Assembly (NCBI GenBank): GCA_945643635.1 | Contig: CALZFC010000017.1 | Coordinates: 2,702,001-2,766,000 of the forward strand | DNA: 64,000 bases | Direction of reading: 5' to 3' | From: Allodiplogaster sudhausi | Taxonomy: Eukaryota > Nematoda > Chromadorea > Rhabditida > Diplogasteridae | Part shown: positions 1 through 13,093 of the stretch, one piece after another | Layout of the letters: every line of letters begins with the position of its first letter | Position numbering within the stretch: position 1 is the stretch's first letter | Notes under the pieces: generated by a model | Seen by the model: only the letters and a program-made list of their open reading frames with translations | Database searches by the model: none | Told to the model about the DNA's origin: nothing | Made by a program: the position numbers and the translations under genes

Positions 1-257
1 TTATTGAAGGTTGTAGAGGAGTTCTTGCACTTTTAAACTGCCTCATGCGCCACTCGTGAAAGTCAACGTGAAGGTCGGATCTTGGACATCTTTCACACTC
101 ATGTCATATTCCTATTTTTCGTAACTTCTTTAAATATTCATCGACGTTTTGTTAAGTACACAAATGCACGCCATGCTTGTATTGGCATGCGATTCAAATG
201 GTTCATATCAAATATGTACGTGCGATTTGGAAGAGAAAAATTAGCGACAATAATTAC

Positions 258-338
258 TCCAGCGAATCGCTTATCTTCCCCATCCACCGCCGCCGCGCGG
301 AAATCCTCCTCCTCCAAAGCCTCCGCCGGGATATCCAC
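258..338 (-). CDS. Orphan coding-like exon (27 codons)
   Basis: On the minus strand a CT-rich stretch ends in an AAG acceptor, followed by 81 bases open in phase 0 and a GTAATT donor. The peptide is acidic (motifs IPAEALEEEDFRAA and VDGEDKRFAG) and is much more GC-rich than its surroundings, as the proven exons of this window are. I recognise no family. Neighbouring exons would lie off the left edge or within the repeat-rich DNA to the right; none was identified. The sequence just upstream belongs to a repeat block also seen near 14.7, 22.8, 23.7 and 26.1 kb, but those copies lack this exon. Confidence 0.3.
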
Positions 339-1611
339 CTTAGACAGGAAGAATGGTATGTGTGAAATATGTACTGGAGATGGAAAAAGAATCAGAAGGG
401 GAGAGAGGTTGAGATGGAGAGAGAGTGAGAGCGCGCGAGAGAGAGCGAGAGACTGAGACGGTGAGAGGTAGCGAGAGTTATACCGTATACCTTCACGTAC
501 CCCGACCAATGGTAAGCGATCACTAATAATTTTCGCACAAATAGCAATGACATCTCATTGTCAGGAGAGTCCTCGTGCGGCAGATGTGGAGCCTCTTGAC
601 AGACACTTCGTCAAACTGCAACAACGGCTTATTATTTACGCAAAGCTAGATTACAAAAACCGATATTATTTTTTGCCCTAATTAAACCATCTCTATTAGC
701 TAGTTTTGTGTTTGCTTTTAGCTCCAATGCTGATGAGCTTGCTTATACTTAAGCGAGATGCGAGATCTCCCGGGGAAAGATGCAAGACCTCCATAAGGCC
801 AGACTTGGTATTAAATTAGTCACAAATGCATTTATGAAGGAATGGGTAACATATGTACAAACATATCAGAGATGTTATGAAACCAAATGGTCTTCTCTTT
901 TGCCGTGTGTTGTAATTTTACCTAAATATGCATGTACAATTGTATGCATTCTCAGGAGAACTATCATAAGACCTCTCGGGTGAAGCCGAAGGAGTGATGG
1001 TCCTTAAATTTTGCTGTCTTTTTGTTTCATATATAGTCATAGTAATTTGCCTAATTTTATATTTGGCACCTTCGGTGATCTCACTTCATCATCATCTATT
1101 TTCATGAACGCATAGTATTTGTCCAAAAGCAATTAGAAAGCGAACTTGAAAGCTTGCGTAACGACGCCTTCATCAACAACTGGCCTGACGGCCACAATAA
1201 AACAGGGCACAAAGAACTACCACTCACTATGAGTCCATCAAGGCAGACTGAGCTGATCAGGAAGGTCATGTAACGTGGAAAGACAATTAACATCAATTAA
1301 TATGTAAACTATCATCATTCACGGAATGCACACTTGTGTTGGCACAACGAAGAGTCAGGGGTTACTGCCCGAGCGGCTCGAATGGGCAAACGGCTCGAGC
1401 CGCATGATCCGTTACTCCTGGCTCTTGAGCAGTACTGTTGAGTGCGATACGAATGGAATACATAAGACACTAATTAAAGATGAGGAGTTAAAGAGGCTCT
1501 CCATGGACCTTAAAATCTACCATAATTTACAGTCTGCGTCTCTTTCGTCTTGTATAATCTTTTCTTGAGGATTACGGTAGTTTTTAAGGTTCCTGGAAGG
1601 GACACGCAAAG

Positions 1612-2076
1612 CTAATGACGCCTGCGAAGCAAGATGCAATCCAGTCCACACTTGGAGCGAGCCTTGCTGGAGATCGACAGCCTCTTCAAGATTCTGGTTC
1701 TCTCCAAGCGGCCGACGTCTGGCGTCTGACACCGAAAGCGATGCAGAATGCACAGCAAGTAGGCCACATCGCCGCCGCTGCCGAAAAGCTTACCTTAAAG
1801 TAGCAGAAAAATGGTGTTTGAATTACCACGCTCAACCCTGATCAAGCCGTGAAAGAGAAGACAATTTAGAGAGAATTTACTAATTGTTAGGTGCAAGTTC
1901 TGTTATAATTGTTTTACCGAGAGCGAGACAGTGTGTGGGAGAGATAAAGAGAGAGAGAGAGAGAGGAGAGAGAGAATTAAAAGATCCTTACCAGATGTTG
2001 TTTTCGGTGAGTTCGGCAGTGATAGAGCGATCTTGGAAACTAAAAGCAGGAAGACTGAGGTGACGACTGGTTGCAT
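1612..2076 (-). CDS. Secreted four-cysteine peptide, copy A (88 aa)
   Basis: Two exons, complement(1612..1793, 1992..2076), joined at a phase-1 intron with a GTAAGG donor and a TTTAAG acceptor. Exon 1 is a signal peptide starting MQPVVTSVFLLLV, with a probable cut just before LPNSPKTTSG. Exon 2 holds the two family motifs: CILHRFRCQ (C-x6-C) and, about 33 residues on, KCGLDC (C-x3-C), then a short basic tail and a TAG stop. The usual Arg of KCGRDC is Leu here. The gene model rests on four sister copies in this window sharing the same exons, phase and cysteines. Family and function are unknown to me; secretion is inferred from the signal peptide. The intron carries a GA tract on the plus strand (CT in the sense strand). 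Confidence 0.6.
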
Positions 2077-3654
2077 GTTTTTTTCCTTTTCGATGTCTCA
2101 TCTCAGCTTATAAGCTCGTTTTCTCAAGCTGGGTGAGGAGGGAAAGGGGAGGACTCTAGGTGCGAATTCCACGGTATTTGGCTCTCTCCATCTTTATTTC
2201 TTTCTTTCTCTCTCTCTCTCTCTCGCTATGGTCAAGAAGATTCCTTCTGCATGAAAAATTGCAACAAGATCGAGAAACGTTTATGCTGCATACTTACACA
2301 TTTCCTTCGCTTCGTTGCATAAAAAAGAAGACAGAAAGAACCCGGAAATGTTGACGTTGCGGTGGAAAACAAATGTCTGAAGGCAGACGGAAAGTTGAGA
2401 AAGATTGCAATACTTCAGATAAAGGTTATGAGTCAGTGGAATCGCGTTGCGGTCTCACTCTCTCTCCCTCTCACTTTCTTTTACATCTTTTACATCATAC
2501 ATATTATGTACCTCCAGAAGCATAAAAAACAAAAGATATTTCCAAGATGATCTTATTGTGTTAGTTATTTTGCACCTTCCAAAACACAACTGTTTTCAAT
2601 TACTTTGAATGCTTATTCTAACGAACGAGACTCTCATGTTTACTCGATGCCGCGTGGGCGTCTCATTTCACATTAGAACACGCTTATCTGCCCAACCAAG
2701 TTCCCATCCGGCTCGGGTGGGTACAAGCGTATAATTGAGAAGAAAGAGGAGAGAAAAAAGAAACAAAAGATATGTTTCTATGAAGAAAATCGAAGGATTC
2801 ATATGTTCTCGAATTTTGAATTGAACCTAGTGCACTCGTATCTCCCTGAATAGACAAATCAGTATAATTCGCATTTTTGAGATTGTATTTATTTCACCAT
2901 ATTGCACTTTTGCCCTCTAAAAATAACCTCTCTTTCACCGATCTGCCAAATGTTACTGTAGAACTCAGAAAATGCAATTTGCTATTTTCGATCAGAAAAT
3001 AAATGGATAATTTCTATTTTGGATAATTATTATCCTTCATGTCATTTGATGTGAGTTATTTACCTTTCTCGAGCAATAGGAAAAATTTTCAGTATCATGC
3101 CAAAATTAAAGGGTGTATTTTTGTGCTACAAAGTCATGTAATATGATTTTTTTTGTTAGGAAAACGATGAACAGGTTTATATACTTCCTTGGCTAGCTTT
3201 CTTTTACTTTTTCAAGTACTTTTTGAAGGCAGCTTGACGGATGATGAGCAGAAAGAATGTTTTTCTTAGAATACAAGCAACCATATACATATCATATATA
3301 CATATCAATCGAGAAGGCGTGCAACTTTTCAATACATCACGTTTTGGTATATCGATTTTCCTTTTTTGGTCTCAAATTTGTCAAATCACTTTTTCGGCCT
3401 TGAGCTATGTATCTATCAATTGGTTCTTCAAATCTGCGTTTACATTAGTTTCAATTTTTTACAATTGATTCAGGCATATTTGAGAAATGAATTTTTAGTG
3501 GTGATTTTGGGCAGCCGTAAGCTGCCTACATTTCCGAATACATCCTATGGGCCAGTTTTGTACAATATCGGTACTCGAAAAGCCCGATTTTACGAATATT
3601 TACTTGGTATTTTGGCCAGCTGCTCCATTTTACGAATATTTTTTTCCGTGTGTA

Positions 3655-5180
3655 CATATGTATGTATGTACATATATGACGGTGCCAACTAAAAAAACGG
3701 TCGTTTTTGCGTTTTCGAGTGATTTGTGTCATGTGTAGGCTTACTAAACTGCACATTTTTTTGGGCGTCTTTATCCACGTACAAAAGTGTGCAGAAATTC
3801 GAGTGAAAAATTACTACAAATGTACATGTATTAAACTGCTCAAAATCAGTTTCAGAATAGAGCAAAAATAAACACGTACAAATTTGTTCATAAAACGGAG
3901 TCAAAAATTAGCAGAAATGTACATGTACTAAAGTGCTCAGAAACAATACAAGAAAGTGGGCACAAATATACGCGTACAAAAGTGTATGGAAAATATGGGT
4001 CAGAAAGTACGCGTACAAAACTGCTCAAAAAATTGAACACAAAAATACATGTACAAAAGTGCTCAAAAATGAAATAAGAATGACGAAAAAACCTCTTAAT
4101 TACAAGAGTGAATTAATGCTTTTACGAGTAAAAAAACAACTCAATATTCTACCTATCGAGGAATACAACAAAACGTTCACTTAATAAGTTTATAAAGTAA
4201 AAATCACAATATCGGCTATGTTCAACACCCCAACAAACAAAATGACAACAGCCCACCCAATAATGGCAAAGTCGTATAAATAAAAACATTAGAAGAGAAA
4301 ACAAAAACAAAAATAGCTTGAAACATACTATGGAGGGAAGTTAGGATGTCGAAACATGTTTTCGAAAACGGCCTGCTAGCAGCGTTGCGTTCAAAGCACG
4401 ATTCGTGCGCAGTTTCAGTTTCTCGCGCGTTTGCTGCGCGTTTTAGATTGACCTTTTCGAAAACATGTTTCGACATTCTTACATTGCTCCATATTATATT
4501 TTAAAGCTATTTTATGTTCTATTGCTTTTCTAATGTTTTAGTTTATTTATTCTTGCCAGTGTAGGGTGGACTTGACGTTGGCATTTTGTTTGTTGGGGAT
4601 TTGAAAATGACCGATATTGTGATTTTTACTTTCTAAACTTATTAGGTGAAGGTTTTGTTGTTTTCCTAGATAAGTAGGATAGTTAATTGTCTTTTTTAAT
4701 CGTATAAGCATTAATTTACTCCTGTAATTAACAGGTTTTCGTATACTAGTCGTATTTCATTTTTGAGCACTTTTGTACATGTATTTTTGTGCTCAATTTT
4801 TTGTGAAGTTTTGTATGCGTACTTTCTGGCCCAGATTTTCAGCACACTTTTGTACATGTATATTTTTGCTCATTTTTCTTGATGACTTTTGAGCACTAAT
4901 TTTCACGTACTTTTCTGCTTATTTTTTAGTCTGATCTCTGCACACATTTATACGCGTACTTTCAAGGTAATTTTCCAAAATGATTTCCGCGCACATTAGG
5001 ACATGTATATTTACGCGCAAAATTATTTGCGCACCATTGTACGTGCATAAAGATGCTCAAAAAAATATGTTGTCTAGTACATGTACTTTTCTACACAAAT
5101 GACACAAATCACTCGAAAACGCAAAAACGACCGTTTTTTTTAGTTGGCACCGTCATATATGTATGTATGTACATATGTAT
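3655..5180. mobile_element. Foldback-type element with long inverted arms
   Basis: The sequence at about 3,669-3,740 (GGTGCCAACTAAAAAAACGG and onward) recurs inverted at about 5,090-5,160. The arms continue inward through degenerate subrepeats of the form ACATGTACAAAAGTGCTCAA, then a flank resembling CAATATCGG...CCAACAAACAAAATG and its inverse near 4,580-4,625, and finally an inner palindrome around 4,345-4,480 (ATGTCGAAACATGTTTTCGA and its inverse). No transposase reading frame of useful length is present. This is what a non-autonomous foldback DNA element looks like. I could not place the target-site duplication; related TTTCAATT/ACAATG-rich sequence on both sides may extend the element to roughly 3,290-5,410. 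Confidence 0.6.
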
Positions 5181-5675
5181 ACATATAAACGAGTCTAAGA
5201 TGTGCATATGCGTTTACCTTAGTTTCAATTGTTTGATATATATGTATATCAACAATTTGTTTCAACGAAAGTGTTTGATACGGTAAACGACTGCAAATCA
5301 AACAATGGTTTTGTTGGTTATATCAAACAATATTGTTTGGGGCAAAACTGAAACAAATTGTTTTTGTTTGAAATAGTTTTATATATCAAACAATGTTTTT
5401 TTTGTGTTGTATATTGCTGGTACACCTTTATGTGTCGATGGGACTAGAACAGAGCCGAAAAAACAAATGAATAAAAAAATGATGTAACCAAATGGTGTTA
5501 CTTTGCTGACAATGTGTGTGGTAATTTCACCGAAATAGGCATGCGCCTCTGTATTCTTACGAGAGCTGAATTTAAATCCTCGATGATTAAGCCGAAGGAG
5601 TGTTTGTTTTAGAAAACTGACTTCAAATGTGCCATCTTTTTTTCATATATAATTAATTATCCAACATACTGGAAT

Positions 5676-5751
5676 ATCCTGGGTGGCCTAGTGGCAAGTG
5701 GGGCCACTCCCCAATCCTATCCACCCAAGTTCGCCCCCATCCCAACCCGGC
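5676..5751 (+). other. tRNA-like sequence, possibly a SINE head
   Basis: TGGCCTAGTGGC at 5,684-5,695 fits the internal A box (TRGCNNAGYNGG) at 11 of 12 positions, and AAGTTCGCCCC at 5,727-5,737 resembles a B box, with roughly tRNA-like spacing. I could not fold a convincing acceptor stem or assign an anticodon. A tRNA-derived SINE or a tRNA relic is more likely than a working tRNA. Confidence 0.25.
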
Positions 5752-6634
5752 GTCCGATCGTCCCTCTCGCTCATCATGGACGCTGCTTCTGGAGAGACAG
5801 ATGGCTCGTCCTAAAAGAAGCCCAATATCTACGGCCACTGTTAGATTCCGGCATTCGAAGGCCTATAAAACATATTGCGGAATATATATTATTGTCATTT
5901 CCGTCGAGAAAAGGAATTTGCAAATTTTGTGTCAGAAATTCGCTGCTCGCTAACAAAATTTGCAATTATGGTTGGTTGTATTCGCTCATTTACACACATT
6001 TTTTCGGTCCGCTGTACGAGGCCTTCTTCTTTTTACTCGCTCTCAACTTTCTTCGGTGATCTCTTTTCATTATCATCTCTTTTCATATATGTATGTATGC
6101 GAAGTTCTTCTGCTTCTTCGCAGTCGTGTGGGATAGAAATCGAACTTGAAGGCTTGCGTAACGACGCCTTCATCAACAACTGGCCTGACGGCGACAAAAA
6201 GAGCGACCGCGGTCGATGAGCCTATCTAAGTAAGCTGAGCTGCTCCACTCGGGAAGGTCACGTAAGCCAAGAGTCGGCTTACGTGGAACAACAATCAACA
6301 TCAAGCAAGAGATTTGTAAGCTACCATCATTGACGGAATGCACACTTGTGTTGGCACAACGAAGAGCCAGGGGATACGGCTCGAGCGGCTCGAATCGGTG
6401 CACGGCTCGGAGCCGGACGATCCGTTACTCCTGGCTCATGGGCAGTACTGCTGATTGTGAGTGCGATACAAATGGAATACATATGACACTAAGAATGACG
6501 AGATAAAGAGGCTGTCCATGGAGCTTGCTTAAAATATACCGTAATTTGCAGTCTGCTTCTCTGTCGTCTTACATGTTCTTTTCTTCAGGATCACGGTAGT
6601 GTTCTTTTAATGTTCCTGGAAGGGACACGCAAAG

Positions 6635-7043
6635 CTAATGCCGCTTGCGAATCAAGCAATCCCGTCCACACTTGACGAGTGCCTTCCTCGAGATTGACAG
6701 TCGCTTCTTCATCATTCTGGTAATATCAGGCGGCCGACGTCGGGCGCCTGACAGCGAAAGCGATGCAGAATGCACATCAGGAAGGCCAAATCGCCGCCGC
6801 CGGTAACCGTTCCTTAAATTATGTTTGAATTACCGCGCTCCTACCTGATCCAGCAGTGAAAGAGGGGGCAATTTAGTGAGAATTCACTAATTGTTGGGTG
6901 CAATTCGGCCAGAATTTTTATACAGAGAGCGAGAGAGAGCGAAGAGAGTGAGAATTTGACTTACCAGACGCTGTTTTCGTTGAGATCGGCAGTGATAGGG
7001 CGGAAAAGAAAAGCAGGAAGACTGCAGTGAAGATTTGTTGCAT
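6635..7043 (-). pseudogene. Secreted four-cysteine peptide, copy B, frameshifted
   Basis: Exon 1 is complement(6965..7043): an intact signal peptide (MQQIFTAVFLLFFSALSLP), two codons shorter than the sisters because the KA of the SKA motif is missing, with a GTAAGT donor. Exon 2 starts at 6812 after TTTAAG and keeps CILHRFRCQ, but a one-base deletion near 6,725 relative to copy A brings an early TGA (ending 6712). Beyond it, the second motif KCGRDC and the TAG stop (ending 6635) are still there in another frame. It is therefore either a recent pseudogene or a truncated peptide with only the first cysteine pair. A sequencing error cannot be excluded. Confidence 0.55.
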
Positions 7044-7394
7044 TGGTAGTGTTTTTTTATCCTTTCAGACCTTATCTCAGCTTATAAGCATGTGTTATCA
7101 GGGAGATGGAGGATGGAGAGGAGGGAAGGGGGGGGGGAAGAGAAGGGAAAGAGGTGAATTTCAATGCGTCTTACGCCTTTCTTTCGTTGAATTCATTGAA
7201 AGTTCTATGTGGTCAACAGATGTCTAGTCATGTTTTTAGAAAAGAAGAAGTAATCTGCAAACGTTGAAGATGATGTGGAAACGAAATGTGCAACGAGGAA
7301 ATTCAGAGATCGCAATATTTTGGAACGGGGATGTAAGTTCAGTGGATTCGCGTTGTTTCTCTTCGCCCCCTCTCACACACCTCTCTTTCTTGCA

Positions 7395-7426
<32 letters not shown>

Positions 7427-7639
7427 TTCCTCTTTCTCTCTCTCTGATCCCTCTCTCTAATTTTCTTTGTCTTCCATACTCCCTCTCCTTCCTCCTCTTA
7501 TACTTCTTTAAGAATTACACAAAATGTTATTTCCAAGATGATCTTATTGTGTCCGCTATTTCGCACATTCTCAAACACAACTCTTAACGCATAAAACAAA
7601 ATTACAAAAAATAAAAAATAAAATTGAAACATGCTAACT

Positions 7640-8540
7640 CCCTGCCGCGTGGGCGTCTCTTTTCACATTAAAAAAATGCTTATCTAGCTAATCAGAAGTT
7701 CACCTTCAGTTGCACTTTACCATTTGGCCGAATGCCACTTGCAATCCTTATCAGCGGTGCACCCTTTAAAGGAACCATACAGCGAATGATTCTACAGTAG
7801 TTCATTAGTACCATTTTGAACGCGCGCCCTCAAATATTCGACCCTTTTTATGCTTACAATTAGAGAGCGTGCGAAATATAAAGGCGGCTAACAGCTATAT
7901 TCATTAAAAAAAAATTGTGGACGTGCCTATTTTGCGTTCTTTATAGGTTTTAACGAGTAGAAAAGATTGGTTTTAACAAATGGAAAAGAATGGTTTGTAA
8001 CAATTAGAAAAGAAAGAAAACATGTTTAAAATCTTTTTATAAATTGTGAAATCAAATGATGCTGCATGAGCACGGCTCAAGCTAGTCGCTCGAAATAACT
8101 ATTTTAGTTGTTTTTTTTTTAAATTCTAATTTAGTAAAAATGTTAACGAGTCTGTGGCTATTCGACTGATTTTGCATCTTAATTTTTTTTAAAGAAAAAT
8201 CACGAATAGATTTTTTGATGAGCTGGGAAACACAGATTTTTAAAAATATTATGTGAATTTTAAATTTTGATCGCAGCTACCGCGAACAAAGATGTTTTTT
8301 TTTACTTCACGATTGATTGCACAGTTTTTTTCGAGAAATTCAATTGCTCAAGTTTTCATCAATTTAAAAATTAAAAATTTCCTATTTCTGCTCTCCATTG
8401 CGCCCTGCTCGATTCTTTCAGATAGGCTATCTTAATTATAATCTTGCGGTGATAGTACTGCTTTATGAACATTTCAGAAGATCCCATTCCCATCTCTGCT
8501 TCAATGGAATGTGAAGTGAAAGTGAATGAACGGAATCGAA
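7640..8540. other. AT-rich stretch without recognised gene
   Basis: Poly-A/T rich DNA. I see no exon with matching splice borders, no RNA gene and no clear repeat boundary. Confidence 0.4.
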
Positions 8541-8547
8541 TACTCAC

Positions 8548-8616
8548 GCAAGCATTTACTTCGGCAACCACGGAGAGCAAAAGAAGAGGGAGGCTGGAAT
8601 GGGAATCCAGCGACAT
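8548..8616 (-). CDS. Possible first exon encoding a signal peptide
   Basis: ATG followed by 23 codons with a run of leucines (SLPLLLLSVVAEVNAC) ends exactly at a GTGAGT donor, as expected for a first exon of a secreted protein on the minus strand. An alternative ATG lies four codons upstream (8628). I found no convincing second exon in the AT-rich DNA that follows, so this may be chance. Confidence 0.2.
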
Positions 8617-9336
8617 TCCATTAAGCAATGTTATTTAGTAGTAAGGAATAAAAGCAGAACCTTTAATGATAGGTACACACTTGAGTAAATAGGCATTCAC
8701 GCTTTTGGTACAAATGTATATAAGCATACATAATACGTACTGTAATATTTTACAGTATATTCACGACGAATAATCACATATCTTTTCTGTTAAAAACATT
8801 AAGGAATGATTGGTTCACTCGATCATTCTTCATACTGCTTGCTGGCTGCTCTTTTTCCTGCTGACAACTTGTTTATCTTCAAATCACAACACAAAAAATT
8901 CCGCTATACATACATCAAGTTGTCAATAAAAATTGTCTCATTTTCAGATTTCGAAAGAAATGCATTTATTCCAAAAAAAAATTCTTCTGAAGACACAAAG
9001 AGCAAATGTGAAAAGGTTTTCTAAGCGGAATTTCTATTAGATTGAAAATCCAACTGGGTTCAAATTGTAGAAGCGCGTGATAGTAGATATGCAAAAAAAG
9101 TCTATAACAAAGAAAAATTTAAGAGAGAAAACATTGTGAGTACGCTAGATAGAAATAAGATATTGATTGGGTGTTGATTAATTCTAATGATTATTAAATG
9201 ATCAAAGCTTCCAAATTCATGATGCGAACCGCAGTCATGAACTGGGTTTCGCGCCATGAACTTATAATCTTTGATCATTGATCATGGTTTGATCTCTTGC
9301 CTTCACCCACCGCGACCACAGTCCTTGATTGTGGAA

Positions 9337-10190
9337 TTATGGCATAAGCACGTCTGCGCCTTCGATTCGATAGTGGCGGGTGACATTAAGATGCTGTGGA
9401 CGACTCGCGCCGAAGAGAGGATGATGATAGGTGGCAGAGAAGACGAGGCGGAGAGTGATCAGGAGAATGCGTTCGGTATAAGGAGAGAGACCGTTGCGGG
9501 AGCTGAAAGAGGAAGATAATAGTAAAAGATAGAGGAAGCGGAGAAATAGAGAATGAGAGAAGGCTGGAGAGAGTAAAATATAAAGAAAGAAAAGGCGAAT
9601 GGTGACCGAGGAGCCGACTTACGTCTGGAATCCGCTCAGACGAATTTTGCCATGAAAAGCCTGTTCATCTATTTTCCGGAATAGAGAAACAATAGGCAAA
9701 CGCAACGCGTCAAGAGAGATGAGGGACGCGTTACGTGTCAGCGAGCGTCCCTCAACCGTCACTGTCTTATAGCCGAGGAGCGTTCCGTATGCGGGCCTTA
9801 TTCCTGGGTTTGCCTGAAAATGGATGATTGAGATAGAAGTGAGCAATGTGTGGCTTTTACTTATTACAATAAGGAAAAGGAGAAAAAATCGATAAAAAAA
9901 ATACCGCAAATACGAGGTTTATTTCGTCGTTCGGAAGCAGCTCAATTCCGGTCGCATTCGCGACGAGCTGAGAGCGAGCGAGATCTACAAGAGACCACGC
10001 GAATAATTGAGAGAGAGAGAGGGAGAGAGAGAGGAGAGAGAGAGGGAGAGAGGGGGAGAGAGGGAGAGAGAGAGATAGGGAGAGAGAGGGGGAGAGATAT
10101 ATCAGCAGAAAGACAGAAAGACACAAAAAAGTGAGCCTTCTTCGTAAGATGAAGTGATGCAGAGAGGAGCAGTGACAGAGTTTATAGAGA

Positions 10191-10228
<38 letters not shown>

Positions 10229-11051
10229 AGAAAATATATATGTATACATTTATGTATTTACGAGGGATAACGCACCATATGTCTCGATGATTAATACAAC
10301 TGAGTTAAGCATGTACAAATCGGGGTAGAGAATGGGCTGCGCAATCAGCAACATCGTCACAAAGAATAGAGTCTCCCGGATATCACTGAAATGTATATTC
10401 CGATTTTTTTTTGCTGCTTTTGAATTTTCCCGGCCGTGGCCTATTAATGGAGTAGAAAAATCTGTTTTTTCTTTCTTCGAAATTAAAATAATTGGACTAG
10501 CCCGTGATTCACTAAACTCCACTAGATACGCAAAACTAGTGATTCGATTATTTCGTTTTAAAAACAGAGGGACGCGTCAGGGTCATCGTCGTAGGAGTTT
10601 TCTATCTATTTTATTTTCCCTTATAATTTATTGGTGTATGTAAGCGTACGTGGATAGTCAAAGTGATTTTAAAGAGAGAAAAAAGAATGAAAAGATAAAC
10701 GATCAATTAGATAAGATAATTCCCATGCGTCAGCGATTTAAATGTCATTTATTTAAAATGTAAATTCCTCGTTCATTTGAAAGTGTCCGATTTTTTGCTG
10801 CGTCTGCACTTTTTTTTGTTCAATTACAAAATATACCTGAGGAAGAACGCGAAAATCTTTGCACGGAGAGGGCGTTCTTCCGGTTGTTCGTTGGGCGCGG
10901 CCGCCAGAGCTGTTGGCCATATTGGCGCCGGCTCCAGAGATATCGACCAGATTGGAGTCGGCGGCGGCCGCTCTTGCAAAGCATCGCAAAGCTTTGGCGA
11001 TCCCGAACAGCATTTGCCATAGATCTTCCCCATTCCTCGTTGTGGCTCGGC
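9337..11051 (-). CDS. Unidentified multi-exon gene, 3' part; faint M13 neprilysin-like resemblance
   Basis: Five exons agree in phase: complement(9337..9502, 9623..9813, 9914..9967, 10262..10385, 10837..11051), ending in TAA; upstream exons were not found, so the N-terminus is missing. Introns hold long GA tracts on the plus strand. The last 54 residues (from SRNGLSPYTERILL to RIEGADVLMP) loosely follow the C-terminal layout of M13 metallopeptidases (hydrophobic stretch, then an aromatic and R-I-x-G step). The 10,262-10,385 exon (AQPILYPDLY...ETYGALSL) could correspond to the strand before the zinc site. No HExxH motif is present, so if it is M13-like it is catalytically dead. Family assignment is weak. 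The exon chain itself is supported by consistent splicing phases across four introns. Confidence 0.4.
9995..10225. repeat. GA-rich microsatellite tracts
   Basis: Two blocks, about 9,995-10,105 and 10,194-10,225, of imperfect and then perfect (GA)n. They lie in an intron of the minus-strand gene above, so they read as CT tracts in the transcript. Confidence 0.85.
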
Positions 11052-11159
11052 CTTTGGGGGAGGGGCAAGAAGCAGCACAAATGTTCATACAAACATTGCA
11101 CCGTAATTGCATTTGCATACATATATTGTAAGCCGAGTAAAACTCCCTCCCCCCTTTAA

Positions 11160-13049
11160 TATACAGACATTAAAGAGACAGACTCTCAAAAAAGTCATGA
11201 AATATAAATAAAGCGAGAATAGAAGAACAGGCTGTGTTTTATTTATGGGATCCTAAAATATATATATATATATTCTGCTTAAGCCAAAGTTAAAAAGTAC
11301 TAAAGGAGTCGTCACTGAGTCAAATCATTAAAAGCAAGAAGCGAGCTACGCGACAAGAAGTAAAGCTGACTGAGGTGAGCACTCTTTAGCCAGGCCAAGT
11401 CAGTGTCTATTTCGTACGAGAGAAACACTGGATGATTCGGCAGCAAAATCGCTTCATCACACCGGCAAATAAGGTGATGAGGCTATTTTGGGCAAGGGTT
11501 ATAGCAATTATCACTCAATATGTTCACAAGAACCAGCGCAGTTGCCAAAAGAAATCGCAGGTAGAAAAAATTTGTTTAATTGATTTCTTAACTGCTTAAG
11601 AGCCACACAATTGAACAAGTCAAGATGAAAACAATTGCATTGGAACGAAGTGATACCAACTGAAAACTAGAAGTTACATGAAACTGAATACATGAAAGAA
11701 GTTTCAGCCTTTAGTCGTCGTATAACTCGAACAAAGAGAACTCAATAGATAGATTGCCATGTTTACAGATTGATTTAATGATTAGATTCAACAATTAATT
11801 TATTTTTTTTAGAAATATCAATTCGAAGCATGAGCAGAAATTTAGGGGGAGGCGATTTAAGAATGCATCAGGTTGCAATTGAGAAGATGCTCTTTTTTTT
11901 TTAGAAAGTATTGGCAAAGTTTATGTTCAATGATAACATGGATTAGTTCGATTTTTCCCAAATGTTCACTGTTGTGCGGTTATGTGTATATGTATATGTA
12001 ATTAAAATACGTGACTTTGGGATCCAAGGGAAATTAGGAATAATTACAGTCGCGGTCGAAATTCTATTAACTTTTGGTATTTCGTACATATTTTCCTTCA
12101 AAGTCGATGAAACTTAATAAAGATTTCAGGGTTCATTCTTTTTCCTGTCAGACGTTTATCAGTAAAACATTGATTCATTGATCGACTTCAGAACGAGAAA
12201 AAAATTAATAACTCAAATGTCTCACTAATTGTAAACTGACATCTAATTTTCAGAGCCCAAATAAACATCTGAATAAGTTTAATGCTTCTTTGCGGCGCTG
12301 TATATCTGCACTATTCTATCTCCAGATCCGCAAAGGACTACATCGTCCATCACTATATAAACCCCTTCTACCCTTGAATAAACATGCTCTATTCGACTTC
12401 GCCTCTTGTGTTCCCGCCTCGCATCTCTTAGATCTCTGCCGCTGTTCCTCGTTCCCTCTGTCCCCCCCCCCTTCCAGGTTCTTGTGATGGTCGGCTCGAG
12501 AAGTGAGGATTAGGAAGACGGATTGGAAAGGAATACGGACAGTGAGAGTGCAGGGTGAGAGTTAGGCGAGAGAGATAAAACAGTCCTGGAGGACTCATGA
12601 GAGATACAGCAAAGAGTTTGCTGGTACGATGTCTGACGCTTATGTGAGCGGCCACTTCATGAGAGAGAGATAGAAAACCTTGTATTCTTTCAGTTTGTTT
12701 TTTGAGGCGAGGACCAAGGATTACAACTTTCACCTTGGAAATAAATCCTCGAATTTCATGTATACGTTCCCTGAAGAGCCAAAACGTTTTTCTATAGATA
12801 CATACATATGTACATACATACATATTATCTTCGATTAGATGTAGAAGATCCCAGGCGTTCGCCCCGTATAATTTGAACTCTTTCCCAGTTGCCCTTCCCC
12901 CTCGTGCATACAAATACATACATATGTACATACATATGTATGTAAGTATGTACATAAGTTCTAAATCATCATGGCCTTTCAGCCCAGAGTCGGCTCTCAA
13001 CCTCTTTTGCCCCTATTTCGCATATCCCATCGGCGATCCACCAAGAATA

Positions 13050-13093
<44 letters not shown>

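Noticed and set aside
9857..10249. 130-codon frame of Ser-Leu repeats
   Set aside because: Microsatellite artefact in an intron of the minus-strand gene.
12428..13000. 190-codon minus-strand frame, the longest outside known genes in 11-14 kb
   Set aside because: Crosses ACATACATATGTA repeats and intron-like text; no acceptable chain of exons and no motif.
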